A stretch of 64,000 bases of DNA. It comes from Sequoia sempervirens (taxonomy: Eukaryota; Streptophyta; Pinopsida; Cupressales; Cupressaceae). The notes beneath the pieces were generated by a model. The model did not search any database, was not told the origin of the DNA, and saw only the letters and a list, made by a program, of their open reading frames with translations. Positions 23,688-36,059 of this stretch are shown here, piece after piece. The number at the start of each line of letters is the position of its first letter. The stretch's first letter is position 1. The stretch spans positions 173,461-237,460 of the forward strand of contig VDFB02321319.1 in the NCBI GenBank assembly GCA_007258455.2, in the 5' to 3' direction. The translations under genes and the position numbers were made by a program.

Positions 23688-25539
23688 CTACAAACAATAA
23701 CATTCATTAGCAATTTAGTTTATAAAAATAAAATAAGACATTGTGTGTAGGGGCTGCAGTCGACTTTAGAAGCTGCAATAACTTTCTTATTTGCAAACCT
23801 CAGCTTCTTCTCCAACAAATTCGAACTTCAACACTTAGAAAAAGTTTCTAAGTAGACTTTAGCCTTAGCAACTTCAATCAACAACTCCAATCAGCAATTT
23901 TGAACTTTATAACTTCGTACTTTATATCAGCAATCAGCAATCAACCAATTTGCACTTTGAAAACTCTCAACAATTCACCTCAAGGCGTCCTCTTTAACTA
24001 GCAACTTCCACTTTAGCAATGAATCAAACTTCAGCCACTAGCAAAGTCGTACCTTCTCCAACCAGCAAGTGCGCACCTCTTGACTTCAGCAATGGCACTT
24101 CTCAGCAAACTCCAGACTTCAGCAAGATTTCAAACTTGTCCAAGCTTCAGCAACACACTGCAATGTCAATCTCAGAGTAAATCGAATTCTCCAGCTGTGA
24201 AAACAAGTGAGAGATCTCTTCATTTTATAGCTCAAAATCGAATTCTAGAAGAAGCCAATTTTAGCCAGTGCATTTACTTCCACTACTCCACTTCATGAAT
24301 TCAAATTTTCCCTCCCTGGTATTTCTGACACTTGTCACCTAACGTCAGAAATCTTGCACTTTTAGAAACTTGACTTTGACTGGCATCTTTGAATTTACTT
24401 TCGAAAAATTTAATTTAAATCCATCTTTTAATTTACCAGCCGGAGCTCTGTCACTTGAATTTCGAATTTAACTCTTCATCATTTCTGGAAAATTCATCTT
24501 CGAAGAATTCGATCACAATCATCTAGGCAACTTACTTCAAATTCATCATTCAAAGAAATTCACTTTGGAAAGTCGTTTTATTCAAATTTGCCTTAGAAGA
24601 TTTTAAATTTTCCCCTTAGGAAAATTCACAATTTGAGCACTGATTAAATTCTTCACAGAAAAAGTGTTGGCGAAGTGCAGAAGATTTGGAAATCCATCTA
24701 TCATCGTGAATGTCCAGTACCCAGAAGAAAATTTTCTTCAGAATGCTTCGAATCGATGGGTACCCAACGAACGGGTTCATTTGATTTTTAAATTTTGGAC
24801 CTTAGAAAAATATTATTCTGTCAAATAAAATCCACTCTTCACCCGTGATCATCCTGTGTTGTTCCAACTTGAGAAGTTTGAATTCATCCCGCATTATCAT
24901 CCATTTCTGGCTTCATCACTGAGAAAATTTGCTCGGGCTTCGAAAAATTTCACCACCTCGGGCTCTAGGCGTATTTCCTAAGGAGAAAGTAATTGCCTTA
25001 GAAAATATTTTAATCATCCTGCACTCTGAGAATTTTCCTTAGAAAATTCTTGTTTCATTCGCCAGTGGAGGAAATCCTTTCAACTTCACTTAGAAAAATT
25101 TTATTCATAGAGGGCGTCTAGCCTACTTCATTTTTCACTCGCCATTTTGCATTTAACTCCACACTTGCAAGGCAATTTTATTTAAAATTCTAACGCCTTA
25201 GAAATATTTCATTTTTTTTTATTATTTCACTTAACATCTTAGGCGCATATTGCAATATTCATCCTTGCCTTTGAAATTTTTTATCACTTAGCAAGTTACT
25301 TCACTTCATATTTCACCTCAGACTTTAGGCGCACAACACTTGACATTTTATTTCCACCACCTTGGAATATCACTTCATCACGCCTTAGGAAATTCTCCAA
25401 CACTTTACAACTTTAGGCGCCTAGCATTCTATTTTCACACTTCACACGCCTTAGAACTTTTCTAACACCTTATAACTCTCATCACCCTTGGCGCCTAGCA
25501 CACTTGAGAGAAAATCAAAAACCACACCTAGAATTCATC

Positions 25540-26170
25540 ACCTTGGGCGCATTTGAGGCTTGAAGGAGGATAACGCCTAGTATTTACCTTGTGTTCACCA
25601 CGCTTTGAAGCATCTTTCACTTTATTTACCACCTTTCACTCCATTTACTTACCCTTTACCATCTAAACTTGGGCGCATTTGAGCATGGCAAGAGGATGAC
25701 TCTTCAACTTCCGTTTTTTGTCTTGACTTGAGCTTGCTTGGGCGCATTTCACCCCTTGAGGAGGATGGGCGCATTTGGACATAGCTGGTGGATAAACTTC
25801 TTAGCACGTCTTGGAGTGACCCTTCAACTTCATCCTTTTCGTCTTGAAATGCATGCATTTGGGCGCATTTTTCCCATGGAGGAGGATAAGAACTTTGACT
25901 TTGCTTTGACTTATTTCATCTTGGGCGCATTTCAGCCCCTGAGGAGGATGGGCGCATTTGGAGGGGGGTGGTGGATATCCAGACTTAGAAAAAAATTTCA
26001 ACCTTCCTGATCTTTCCTTGGGCGCATTCTGACATGCCTTCAGGATAGAAATTGTTGACTTTCTTTGACCACTTGTGCCTTGGGCGCATTTTGCACTTGC
26101 TGCAGGATGAACTTCATACTTAGAAAATTTCATGCTTGGCATATGCTTGAAGGCGTATTTTGCCATGGGA
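25540..26170 (-). repeat. GGGCGCATTT decamer array in the B1 U3
   Basis: The decamer gggcgcattt or a one-base variant occurs about ten times (for example near 25546, 25671, 25739, 25767, 25860, 25922, 25950, 26018, 26080), usually followed 6-12 bases later by gaggatg or caggatg. Spacings vary between about 28 and 125 bases, so this is not a strict tandem repeat. The reverse complement array is in B4 at 62402-63330. It is non-coding; apparent ORFs across it are by-products. Confidence 0.8.
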
Positions 26171-27500
26171 ACTGGATGAAGTTCCAGACTTAGAATTTTT
26201 CATCGTTTTTGCCAGTTTTTTATGCCCTGCTATTTATAGTAAGTCCTCTGATTTTGCACCCCTGAAGCTCGGAACGATTTGAAATTTTGCACACTGCATC
26301 CTCATCATCTCGTTGTTCTGTTGACACTACCATTTTTAGTCACTCCGCTATTTTTAGCCCATTTCTGAAGGTGGTTTACTATAAATAGTAACTTTTTTGT
26401 TTCTGATAGTTCCATTGCTCCGATTAACTTGAAATTTGAATGAGGCGCTCCTCACCACGTGACCTGTCTGTCGACACCAACGCATGCAACTGATTTACTA
26501 TTTTTAGCCTGTTTCCAATCTAACTTACTACAAATAGTAAGTGCTCCGTTTGACTTGAAATTTCACCAGCAGATAGTCTGAAGGATGCTGATCGCGATGG
26601 TTTACACCGGTTTTCGAAAATTCTGACTTTTTACGCCTCTTTTTGGGTCTCGAAGCTGGAAACCCTAATTCGCTCTGCATGCGTATCAAATGATCTCTGT
26701 TCGTCTTCGTTTCTGTGGCAGGCGATCAGCTCGTGATTCTGAACTGCTGGGAAGCGGCTGCCGGGACACACCTGCTAAAAATAGCAAGTTCCTTACTGAG
26801 TGAGTATCTTCATTTGCATGTCACACCATCGCGAAGCTCTCGAAAAACCCACCAGGAATCATCCGACATGCAAAAGAAACCCTGACATGCAAACCCTAAA
26901 AATGGCCTCGGAAAGCTGAACTCTGAAAGTGGTCGCCTCGTTTTGCATGTTATATCATCGCGAAGGTCTCGAAAAACCCAGAAGGAATATGCCAACATGC
27001 AAAGAAAAACTCTGCATCTGAACCCTGAAATTTGTCCCAGAAGCTGAACTGCTAAAAATAGTAAGTTGTCCGTTTTCGCTCAAATTTTGCATACGAGTAG
27101 CTTGATATGCTCTGAATGCTGTGTGACTGTCGGAATCTCAAAAATGCTGACAAACTGCATGTAATTTCACACTTACTAAAAATAGTAAGTACCTCAAATT
27201 TTGATGGAATTCTGCTGAGAGCCTGCCGAAAGCACACTGACAACAATGTTAGTCTCAATTTTCAATGTATTGACTCTACTCGACCTCAGACGGACCAGAA
27301 AAGATAAAACCCTAATTTTCAGACTTGGTCAGTTTCCGACTTAAACTCACTGACGGGCGCAACCCTTGAAAGGCGGACATCAGAAAAGAGACAGAGCGGG
27401 AGAGAGAGAGAAAAACCCAAGCCAAAAGACCAGAATGGAGCAAAAATTAGGGGGTCCCCATCTTGAATGGGGCGATGTGTGAAAAGGTCACAACAGTTCC

Positions 27501-27577
27501 CACTGTCTTCTTATCTCCCTGTTATAATATCTTCTCTCCTCTCACTCATAAACCTTCATAGGCTGGTAGGTTTATCA
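27501..27577 (-). mobile_element. G1 leader between B1 and the primer-binding site
   Basis: This short stretch resumes the G1 element after the gttcc duplication. It matches the corresponding leader of G4 near 39830-39908 (aatctccct-ttata-ctctcactcat phrases) and leads to the PBS. It shows that B1 inserted between the G1 PBS and its gag start. Confidence 0.75.
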
Positions 27578-27589
27578 GCTCTGATACCA
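27578..27589 (-). promoter_or_regulatory. G1 primer-binding site (initiator tRNA-Met type)
   Basis: gctctgatacca is the reverse complement of tggtatcagagc. It lies two bases from the LTR start at 27592, giving the minus-strand order LTR, at, PBS. This fixes the orientation of G1. Confidence 0.85.
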
Positions 27590-27591
27590 AT

Positions 27592-27813
27592 TGTAATGTC
27601 CCTTGTAGAGTCACATTAAAATTAAATTTTGCCTTCAATCTTATAGATTAATATATCAAATATGCCAAATAACCAATAATTTTTAAGGAAGGGTATAAAT
27701 GGTTATAGATCTCTACTATGCACTTTCGATTTACTTAAATACCAACTCTAACTTGACTGATTAACACTAGTCCTGATTATTGAAACTTATATATTAATAG
27801 AAGAAGGTATTTA
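27592..27813 (-). mobile_element. G1 5' LTR, truncated
   Basis: The LTR is read backwards from tgtaatgtcccttg. Its first about 215 bases match the LTR at 57801 closely and then stop matching after agaagaaggtatt. Beyond that point the sequence belongs to the continuation of element R, so the G1 LTR appears truncated here. The exact junction is uncertain by a few bases. Confidence 0.65.
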
Positions 27814-28183
27814 TATATTAATAAAAATCGGCTACTCTGATTTTAATAATCGGCTTCTCATACTCCAACTGTCTTCGTCTTTCTGGAATGCGAAGAAGTG
27901 TTCCTTGTCGAAATTGAAATAAATATCATTGTTCATTCTCATACTTCGTCTTTTGAGTTATCTCCTATATGGTTCTCCAAGAGAATTTGGATCATCTCCT
28001 TGAATTTCACAAGTTAGAAACTTGTTTAGTTATCCCATTACTTTCTTATGCATGTTCAACTCTATCCTTGGCTAGTGAATGAAGAACATCTTTTTGATCT
28101 CTTTTTGAGATTCTTCTCACCTTCCTTCCCTTCCTCTAGTTTATTGATTGCTGCAACTGAATGATTGTCTTTCATCTTTTTGT
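27814..28183 (-). mobile_element. Distal internal part of element R (right copy)
   Basis: This is the minus-strand continuation of element R beyond the solo Copia LTR. It has no intact ORF and no protease, RT or integrase motif was recognised. It ends against the G1 LTR. Identification rests on continuity with 28768-29681 across the solo LTR and its target duplication. Confidence 0.5.
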
Positions 28184-28767
28184 TGTTGATGTGATAGCGG
28201 CGGGAGATCTCTTTCTCCCTCAAATTCAACACAAATAAATAATGCAAGAGGCCGACCCAAGTGAAGAGTCGCCTCATTAATAATATTTAAATATTAATTT
28301 ATTTTCTTTTCTCAAAGCCAACTCAATAAAAGTTGCCTCATTTTGTAAAGTCATCTCTTTTGTGGAAGAGGCCGACCCTTCATAAAAAGACGCCTTAATG
28401 TGTATATATACAAGGCGATTCCCTCTCATTTGGTAATTCAATTTCATTAAAAAGATAAGTTTGCATTCTTCAAGGAGTTTGCATTCTTACAGCAGATCGA
28501 CATATTGTTTCGAGGTGATCGACATTAAGGAGAAAATACAATTGGTTGTATATTCACATCTAGTAGAGGTGCTATCTTCATTGCATCAGATCAGCCTAGT
28601 GTTTGGCCAAGTTGTAAAGCAGATTTCTGCTCTTTCATTCAATATATAAGTGATATATTTGCGGCTGGGTTTTTCTCCCTCAAGGAGGGTTTTCCCAGGG
28701 TATTTGCTGTCTTATTGTTCATAATTCTGTATTTCTGCTTATTTCATTTCTGATCTTAAAATTAACA
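28184..28767 (+). mobile_element. Solo Copia LTR, same family as 7786-8415
   Basis: It starts tgttgatgtgat and ends aaattaaca. It aligns along its length with the Copia 5' LTR, sharing aggccgac, cagatcgacatat and gggtttttctccctcaag phrases and a TATA (gtatatatacaagg) near 28398. Flanks are tttgt and tttgc, a five-base duplication with one mismatch. It lacks a PBS or coding region, so it is a solo LTR. The many differences from 7786-8415 indicate different ages or subfamilies. Confidence 0.85.
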
Positions 28768-29313
28768 TTTGCTATCCTTTTGCATGGGAATTTCTTCTCT
28801 TATTTGCTCTTAATTTTGGGCTCTTTGATAGTATCTTCATCAATCTGGAATATCTCTAGCTAAATAGTAACTCCCCTTTTCTATTATTCACAATAGATTT
28901 GGACTGCTCATGTGACACCTTAACTCCCTCGAACCTTGATGCAATTTGCTCCTCTTCAGGCTTAAGTTTCTTTTGAAGATTCCTTTCATAATTCTTCCTC
29001 TTGACATCAATGGCATCATTCTTCCTATTCCTATAACTCTCCCTTGTTGTAACTCTCCTTTTTTGGCATTAATTGTGAAGGGATGCTCATCATACTTCCA
29101 TCCATGTCTTCTATGGCATCATTACATCAATAGGGACACCTTTGATGTGAAGTTGAACATAGGCACAACCATCCAACAAGAAAAGATTCATTTGGATCAT
29201 TCTTATCCTCCTGTTAAGGCTTTTGGAGAATTCTCTTATCAAGTTTAGTCTTACAAACATCTTCACCACTTCCTTCTTCATATCTTGTCATGCAACGATG
29301 AAAGGTTAAAGCT
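28768..29313 (-). mobile_element. Internal region of element R beyond the empty Copia site
   Basis: This continues the right arm past the point where the left arm has the Copia insertion. The sequence reads through cacaa into the next bases without a break. It carries fragments of open frame but no protein domain I recognise. Confidence 0.6.
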
Positions 29314-29681
29314 TTGTGATCCCTATTCCTACCTTTCCACAATATCTTCTCTTTCTCTAATTTGAATCAGTATAAGATAATTTTCACTCCTTTAAGCTTT
29401 AGCATCATCTCTCTATTTTCCCAATCTTCAATCTCATGGAGACACTTGTAAATGCCACCTTAATGTGCATGAGTTAAAGGCATGCAATCTTTCATAATCT
29501 AGGATCTTGAACATTTTCCAGACTTATGTAGATGCCAATTCATTACGTTCCCTTGATACCAATCTATTAGACAAGTGGATTCTTCTCTTCAAGTTTTGTG
29601 ATACTTCATCTTTTAAATTATCTTCTCCCTAAGGCTGAAGAATAATGCCATACTTAGCCCCTCTTGAAATTGTGCTTCTCC

Positions 29682-31075
29682 TTATGGACTATGAGATATC
29701 TCTTGTGCATGTAATGAAGTTTGTACTATCTTAAATTTATCCTTCAATTGCTTTAGTTTCCTCTTCCAAACTTTCATCGGTTCTTTCTTATGCTTCCCAA
29801 GTATTTTAATCTTCTTGTTTTGTCTTGAAGGTCCCATCATATGATTTTTGCAATGATGTCCTATATGTCCATAGTTGTTGGATTTATAGCATATAACCTT
29901 ATAATTCCTTGGAGGAACATATGTGTTGTAGTTTCTACTTGTCCTCCCATAAAGATTTCTATTTTTTTTCCACCTATTGTTATATCTCACTTGCGCTCTA
30001 CACTCTATGGCCTTATGTCCAAAATGATTGCATGAGTAGCAATAGCCATAAAAGGTACACTTGAACCTGTATGTATGCACTTGCCTCAAAGGAAAGGACT
30101 TCTTGAGATTGTCCTTGTCAACTTTAGGAGGAGTCTTTGTCTGCTTGTCACCTTCATTTTTAATAGGGATTTTGAAAGTCTCTTCAAGGCTTTTTATCTT
30201 TCCCTCATTTGTCTTTTTAGGAGTTTCTTTGGGGTCTTCCTTTTATGTTTGATCTTCTTTATAGCCAAGTCTTGTTTGTTTTGATGATGAACTTTGTCCA
30301 TTAATGATGTCATCAAGGATTTCAGTGCTCTTTTTAAGCTTGAGACTTGTGTTCAACTTGATGGTTGTCTTCTCCAATTCTTTCCTCACAGAAACAATTT
30401 CACTTCTAACCTTTCACAACTTTCTTCCTTTGCTTTCAATTGGATTTTTACCTCTTCTTGAATTCTTTTCTCTTCTTCAATTTGTATTTTCAAATTGATG
30501 ATTGTTTGTTCTGTTTCCTTAATTTGATCTTTCAAATCAATCATCACCTTTTTGGATTCTTCTTGTATTTTGGCCTTCAATCTACACTCTTCTTGAAACT
30601 ATGTGTTTAGATCAAGTTCAACAATTATCTTCTCACATTCTTCAAGGCTTTGTATTAACTCTACATTAGACTTATTTGACTCTTGAAGTTGTAGCTCAAG
30701 TTTTTGGTTCTTCTTTCTAAGTTTTTCAATCTCATCCATAGCACGATAGAGTTTTTCCTCCAAACATTCATCATTATCTTTACTCACAAGATGGTTCTCT
30801 CTTTTGAAGAATTCATCTTTTGTTGCCAAGGGTGTTCTATTTATCACCTCAATACTTGCATTAGGTGCTTTGTCATCAATACCATGATTGGTATTTCCTT
30901 TTCCCTTATTTCCTTTTCTTCTTGTCAATGGTTTGATATCTAACACTTCAGATAAACGTTCTTCCACCGCTTTAAGTGAGTTCAAGACATCATCCCTTGA
31001 TTGTAATTCACTACTACACTTGTTGCTTGCTTCATAGAGTGATCTTGCCAAAGGTTTGATATCTTCTATTGTCAT
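29682..31075 (-). pseudogene. Gag-like ORF of element R, inverted copy
   Basis: It has the same coiled-coil and zinc-knuckle gag as 6024-7417, with the same internal stops and frame breaks at mirrored positions. Sharing every lesion shows that duplication or misassembly happened after the gene had already decayed. Confidence 0.7.
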
Positions 31076-31123
31076 GATTAATCAAGTTTTTCGATATTTA
31101 CCCAAAGGCTGGCAGGTTCACTA

Positions 31124-31135
31124 GCTCTGATACCA
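31124..31135 (-). promoter_or_regulatory. Primer-binding site of element R, inverted copy
   Basis: gctctgatacca is the reverse complement of the initiator tRNA-Met primer site and the mirror of 5964-5975. Confidence 0.85.
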
Positions 31136-31136
31136 C

Positions 31137-32788
31137 TATAATATCCCATGCCTATGTTTGGTGGATTTTACAATTTAATCGGATAATGGTTGACATTGTA
31201 AACATGTTGTCAACAAATCATGAGATCGTACTTTATAATACTCCTAGTAGAAATACTTTAAATCTTGCATTTACTTTACAGATAAGATATCAAAAATATG
31301 TCAAGAATCCATAGAATCAAGAAATAGCAAAATAATATGCTTTGAACTATTTCAGGAGCAGCTGATTAATACTAATATAATGTTATATTTATGATATGAA
31401 TCTTGAAGTCTGATTCAAAGATCAGTTCAATAATGTAGCTTTAAGAAGAGATAATAATGGCTATTTCTGATTCAATGATTTGATATTGTGCTTTTGAATA
31501 TGCTAGAGGTTCCGACCTCTAATGTTTCGATGTTTCTGAAGCTTGTCTATATATGCATGCAATTTGAAATGGATGTGGTATCTGAATTTCACTTATTATT
31601 CATGCACTCCATAATTAGATGATCTTGGCTCCTTTTGAGCACTTAGATCTGCTAGGTTAAATATATATCTAAAAATTCTATTCCATTCCCTGATGATTTT
31701 GCTTGATATGAGTTTTCCTTTTTATAGCCTTTGATGTGAGTGGTGGTGTCTTTTCATTTGTATTTCTTTTATTCAACTAATCACTGCCTTCTCATTTACC
31801 TAATCGCTGCTTAGTGACTAATAATTATAAGTTAGGCTTTATTCTAAATATTGACCGCTGCTCTCTTAATATCTAATTAATCATGATTACGTTTTATCGA
31901 ACATAATCTTTAATTTGCCTAAGTGGGAGTCCCTTAGCAGGAACACAGAGAGGATTTCAAACGATGGGATCCTCTGGTCCTCTGAAATATATTTGTATCT
32001 TTTCACCCGATGATGCATTGTTATTAGTATCTCTAGTTTTGTATACTCGTTTCCCGGACACATGTGCGGCCCTCCAAATGGTAAGAAGTTGTACACAGGT
32101 AACTGGGACGAATCTTTGAATCGCTTGGGATTGAATTTGTGTGGCTACACTGAACTTCATATCGTCGCATCTCTTTGAGAAGTCGGCCAATAAGATTCAG
32201 ATGTCGATTTTATTCCTTTCATTTAAAAAATGAATGTCTAAGCGGCAACTTTAGACATGTATTATCACCCCTAAATATATACTCAATGCTTCGATGTGCC
32301 AAGGTTGAGATGGACAATATCGACTAATATAAAAGCCCAATATTATTGAGGAGTAATAAGCCGATCACTTCATTCTCGTAGAGTTTTAGAAATTGGCGAC
32401 TCTTGAATTTATACATATTTTTCCAACGATATTCCCTAGCATGTAATCAGTTGTCTTACATACTTTTGCATATATGCTCACTTTTCTTCTATTGCTGACT
32501 TGGCACAATAATGACTCTTTTAATCTTGGTCTTTGTCACTATGTGCCACGGAGGACTCTTAGACTCCCGATTTCATGCGGATGGTGAATCAAACATTTGG
32601 TCAAGCCTCCACGTTATTCATTATTCACTTGATAAGCTTCAGATTAAGGAGCAACTACAATCTGACTTCCTTGAGCTTCGGTGGTGATCATCCTCCAAAC
32701 ATCAATCATGATAATCAATTATTGATCAGATGCAATCAATCAATAATGAGGAGACGTCTTAGATTATCAATTAAAATGGTACATTACA
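31137..32788 (-). mobile_element. 5' LTR of element R, inverted copy
   Basis: This is the mirror of 4311-5962. Read on the plus strand it begins tataatatccc next to the PBS, the decayed equivalent of the tgtaatgtccc ends at 27592 and 57801. Confidence 0.65.
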
Positions 32789-34801
32789 GGATGTAATCGT
32801 CGATGAAGAGGCATTTGAGGGTATATAAATAAAGATTCGTTGGAGGCTTATTCAACAACCATTCATTGCATATCTTCCTATTTCAAGAGCAGATATAGAA
32901 CAGAAAACACAGCAGACTTATGAGTAAAAATCAGACATTTGGAGGAGCAAATCTACAGCGGAAAAGAGTAGAGTTATAAGCAGAAATCAGACATATATCT
33001 TGAGCACACGGAATGCAGATTTCTATGAGGATAAATTCCAGACTTGAGAGCATTTATTGAAAAACATTATTGCAGATCTGAGTGGAGTTTTCAGAGGTTC
33101 AAGGCAGATTTGTGAGAAGAAGTGGGCACATTCATTGAAGTACTTGAAGGGATCTAGGGCAGATCCAACAACATTACAATCACTTTGCTTTTCGAAGGTT
33201 GGTGCCTTCTACTTTGCAAGTTCAAGAGGTTGGAGCCTCTCACTCAAAGAGATCGGTGTCTCTTGCTGAGTTGGTGCTCAATGGAGGGGATTGGTGTCTC
33301 CTGTCGGTTGGTACCTATGAAGTTGTAAGAAGTTTTCTATAAAAGAAATATTTTTTCATGGTTTTCTCCTGCAAGGGTTTCCACGTAAAATCGTGTGTGC
33401 ATCTTGTGTTCTAATTTGCTAGATCTTACTTGTGTGGATGTTTTGATTATTGCTTCTGATTGCCAAAGTTATAAATTGAAAAATTTGTTCTTATACTGAT
33501 TCACCCCCCCTCTCAATATAATTGTGTGCATGTTTCTTCAAATCCTAGTCAAAGAAGACAATTACTTCAAGAGAAACCTCATAGAGGCCATTGAAATTCA
33601 CATTCACCTCTCCAACCTCAATCATGATGGTGGTTGGAATCTGGTTTCACTTGATATCCTCTTTTAAACCACCTCAAAAATAGATCCCCCACGCATCTTG
33701 ATTTCCCCTCCTCTCATTGGTGTGTCTCAAGACCTTTTCCCTGATCCTCTTCTTAGTTTTTTCCCCTTCTCATTCTCGAGCTCAAAACCTCTTCTCATTT
33801 ATCCTCCCTCTTCTATCTTTGTTTTGTTAGTCATCCTTTCTCGTAGCCTTCGATCTTATTCTTCGGCTACCACCCCACTTTTTTCTTAATTTGCTTCCAT
33901 TTTTTCTTTTTTCTTTTTTCTTTCTTCTCCATTTTATCTTTTTGAGCCTAGATTCCTCCCTTGTCATTCTCCATCCCTTTCTTTGTTAGTGTGGCTTGCC
34001 TCATTCTCCTACAACTTGGTCTTCTTACTTGGTTTGCGTTCCTTTTCCCCCTTTTTTGGTTTTCAGTTTCTTCTTCTCTTCCCTTTATAGGTGACCCTTG
34101 TGGTAGGTTCTTGTTGTTCCTCACGTTTTGGCTTTTTAATTTTCTTTTTTCTTATATTTTTATACTTGTGTGCTTTAATTTTATATCTATTTGTTTTCGA
34201 CTATCTACATACATATAACATATTTATATATGTATATGCATATATATAGATATGCATATATAGGCATACTCTAGTATTTATATATCCTTACTGATATTCA
34301 TATATATATTTTTGGTTGTGTGTTTGTAGATATGTATGTATGTTCATATATGTAGATATATACAGGTATGTATAAATATTTACTTGCATATATGCATATA
34401 GGCAAATAGTTTTATTTTGATCATTTATGTATATCTATCTATTATATTTTTATTTGACATAGAAGCAAAAATCGTTTGGGAAAAAAATCGGCAAACTAAA
34501 AGTATAGGATTTTTTGAAAAATCATCAAAAAATTGGATTTAAGAAAAAACGTGAAAAATTATAGAAAAGGAGAAACTATTTTTTTTTTTAAATTGAAGGA
34601 CATTTCAATAGCATAGAGATATAGAGAGAAAATAAAATAGAGACTTTAACACATGAATTGTAGAAAATAGGATTTCGTTGTTTATATTCATATCACTGAT
34701 TACATGCATTGCACAAAAGCATACTTCATAGTGAATAAATAATAAATAAATGGTTACAGTTGATACAATTTCAATTACAATATAGTTTGTACAAAGTCAA
34801 C

Positions 34802-35088
34802 CTATAAACTAAGTACAAAGTTCCAAAAAATCAAACGTAGCCAATGACTTGCTACTAAAAATAGAGCTATGCTAGGGGGCTGCAAGCCCTGATGATGAAG
34901 CTCTTGGTTCAAAGCTTCTCCTAAGTCGTTCAACCTCATGATATCCAAGTTGGCCTCTAGGATATCAAAATCCTCAGGCTCAAGAAAGTCATTAAAAAGA
35001 TAGTTTTCCTTTGTTGAGTAAACATCATAAATTACAAAACGAGAATCAATTGGTTCATATTTGTGATTTAATAGTACTTGCAATTTCT
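34802..35088 (-). CDS. Terminal-exon-like ORF, inverted copy
   Basis: Identical to 2011-2297 on the opposite strand, including the splice-acceptor-like sequence before it. The same reservations apply: unrecognised family, possibly an exon relic. Confidence 0.35.
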
Positions 35089-35803
35089 AGAACAATGTCA
35101 AAGATAATTATATGAAGAGTGTGAAAGGGAAATTATATGACAAAGGTAGTAATTGCAATGTTCAACTTAATAGGTTTTGAATCAAACAGCTCAAGATAGA
35201 GTAATAGAAAATGCTTTTGAAACAAAATCTTAAATCTCAAAAGACCATAAATGATATTGAAATGTTCTCATTGATAACAATTTTAGCAGGTTTGTAAAAG
35301 AATAAAGTGAGTGTTAAATATTTTTCCATTAGATAATAAAGACCTGCTAGTACAAAAAAAGAGAGCAACTATTTGAGCCACAATTTTAGCTATTATTGTT
35401 CAAGTAAATTTTCCTTGAATTTGCATATAAGTGGATGATGGAGTTAAAAACATTGATGGACTTTGAGTTGAGAATTTGAGAGATTATAGTTACAAGTTTC
35501 AATGGAAAATCAAAGCATGAGGAACATTCCCTTTCAATTGGACATTTGTTGCTGAAATCTATCTAGATCGTTAAAGAGAAAATATATGAGGCCTGCTTTA
35601 GGAGGGATTAAGATAAGCCCACAAGACTAGAGCATAACTTCTCTCAAGGCATGTATTAGTTTTCCTGATACCTATTTAACATGCATGGAATGCTACACTA
35701 TATATGTCTAAAACATTCATGCATTGCTATTGTACTCCTTGCAAGCCTTTTGAACCTCCATGTATATGATGATCCTATATGGAATGTAGTTCTCAAACAA
35801 GTG

Positions 35804-36059
35804 CAAGGTATGATTTAAGTAGTGAGTTTTGAAAAGATAGTTGATATTCATAATTGCTTGTTTACAAGAGGAGACGAAAGCTCTTTATATAGAAAATTAC
35901 AAGACGATGTTTCTAAAACGAAACCATCGTAAACAAAAGCAAACTAAAACATAAATCAGAAAGATGCTAAATCAATTAAAGTGTAACTAAAGTTACTAAA
36001 AACTAACTAGAGCTAAGATGACCATTAATATTACATTTAATATTTTAATACCCTCCCTT
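35804..36059 (-). mobile_element. Copia-like 3' LTR, inverted copy
   Basis: Mirror of 1040-1295: a TATA near 35890 on the minus strand and a polypyrimidine run (the PPT complement) near 36055. Confidence 0.5.

Larger units (their letters stand above)
19283..27495 (-). mobile_element. Giant solo-LTR-like unit, family B copy B1, with an ORF (8.2 kb)
   Basis: On the minus strand it begins TGTTGTGACC at 27495 and ends CACGTCAACA at 19283, flanked by perfect gttcc duplications (19278-19282 and 27496-27500). Element order: CArG-rich and decamer-rich non-coding U3 (27495 to about 23700), a long ORF (23687-20383), TATA box, then about 930 bases to the end. Each terminus occurs once and no pol genes are present. 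B2 (36725-38436), B3 (48506-49766) and B4 (61082 onward) share the termini, so the unit is a defined repeat. I read it as an 8.2-kb solo LTR with a U3 gene; a non-autonomous element with LTR-like ends remains possible. Confidence 0.8.

Noticed and set aside
25649..26166. Overlapping ORFs on both strands in the decamer region
   Set aside because: The frames are by-products of the GGGCGCATTT repeats; the encoded peptides are repeats of the same few residues with no conservation between B1 and B4.
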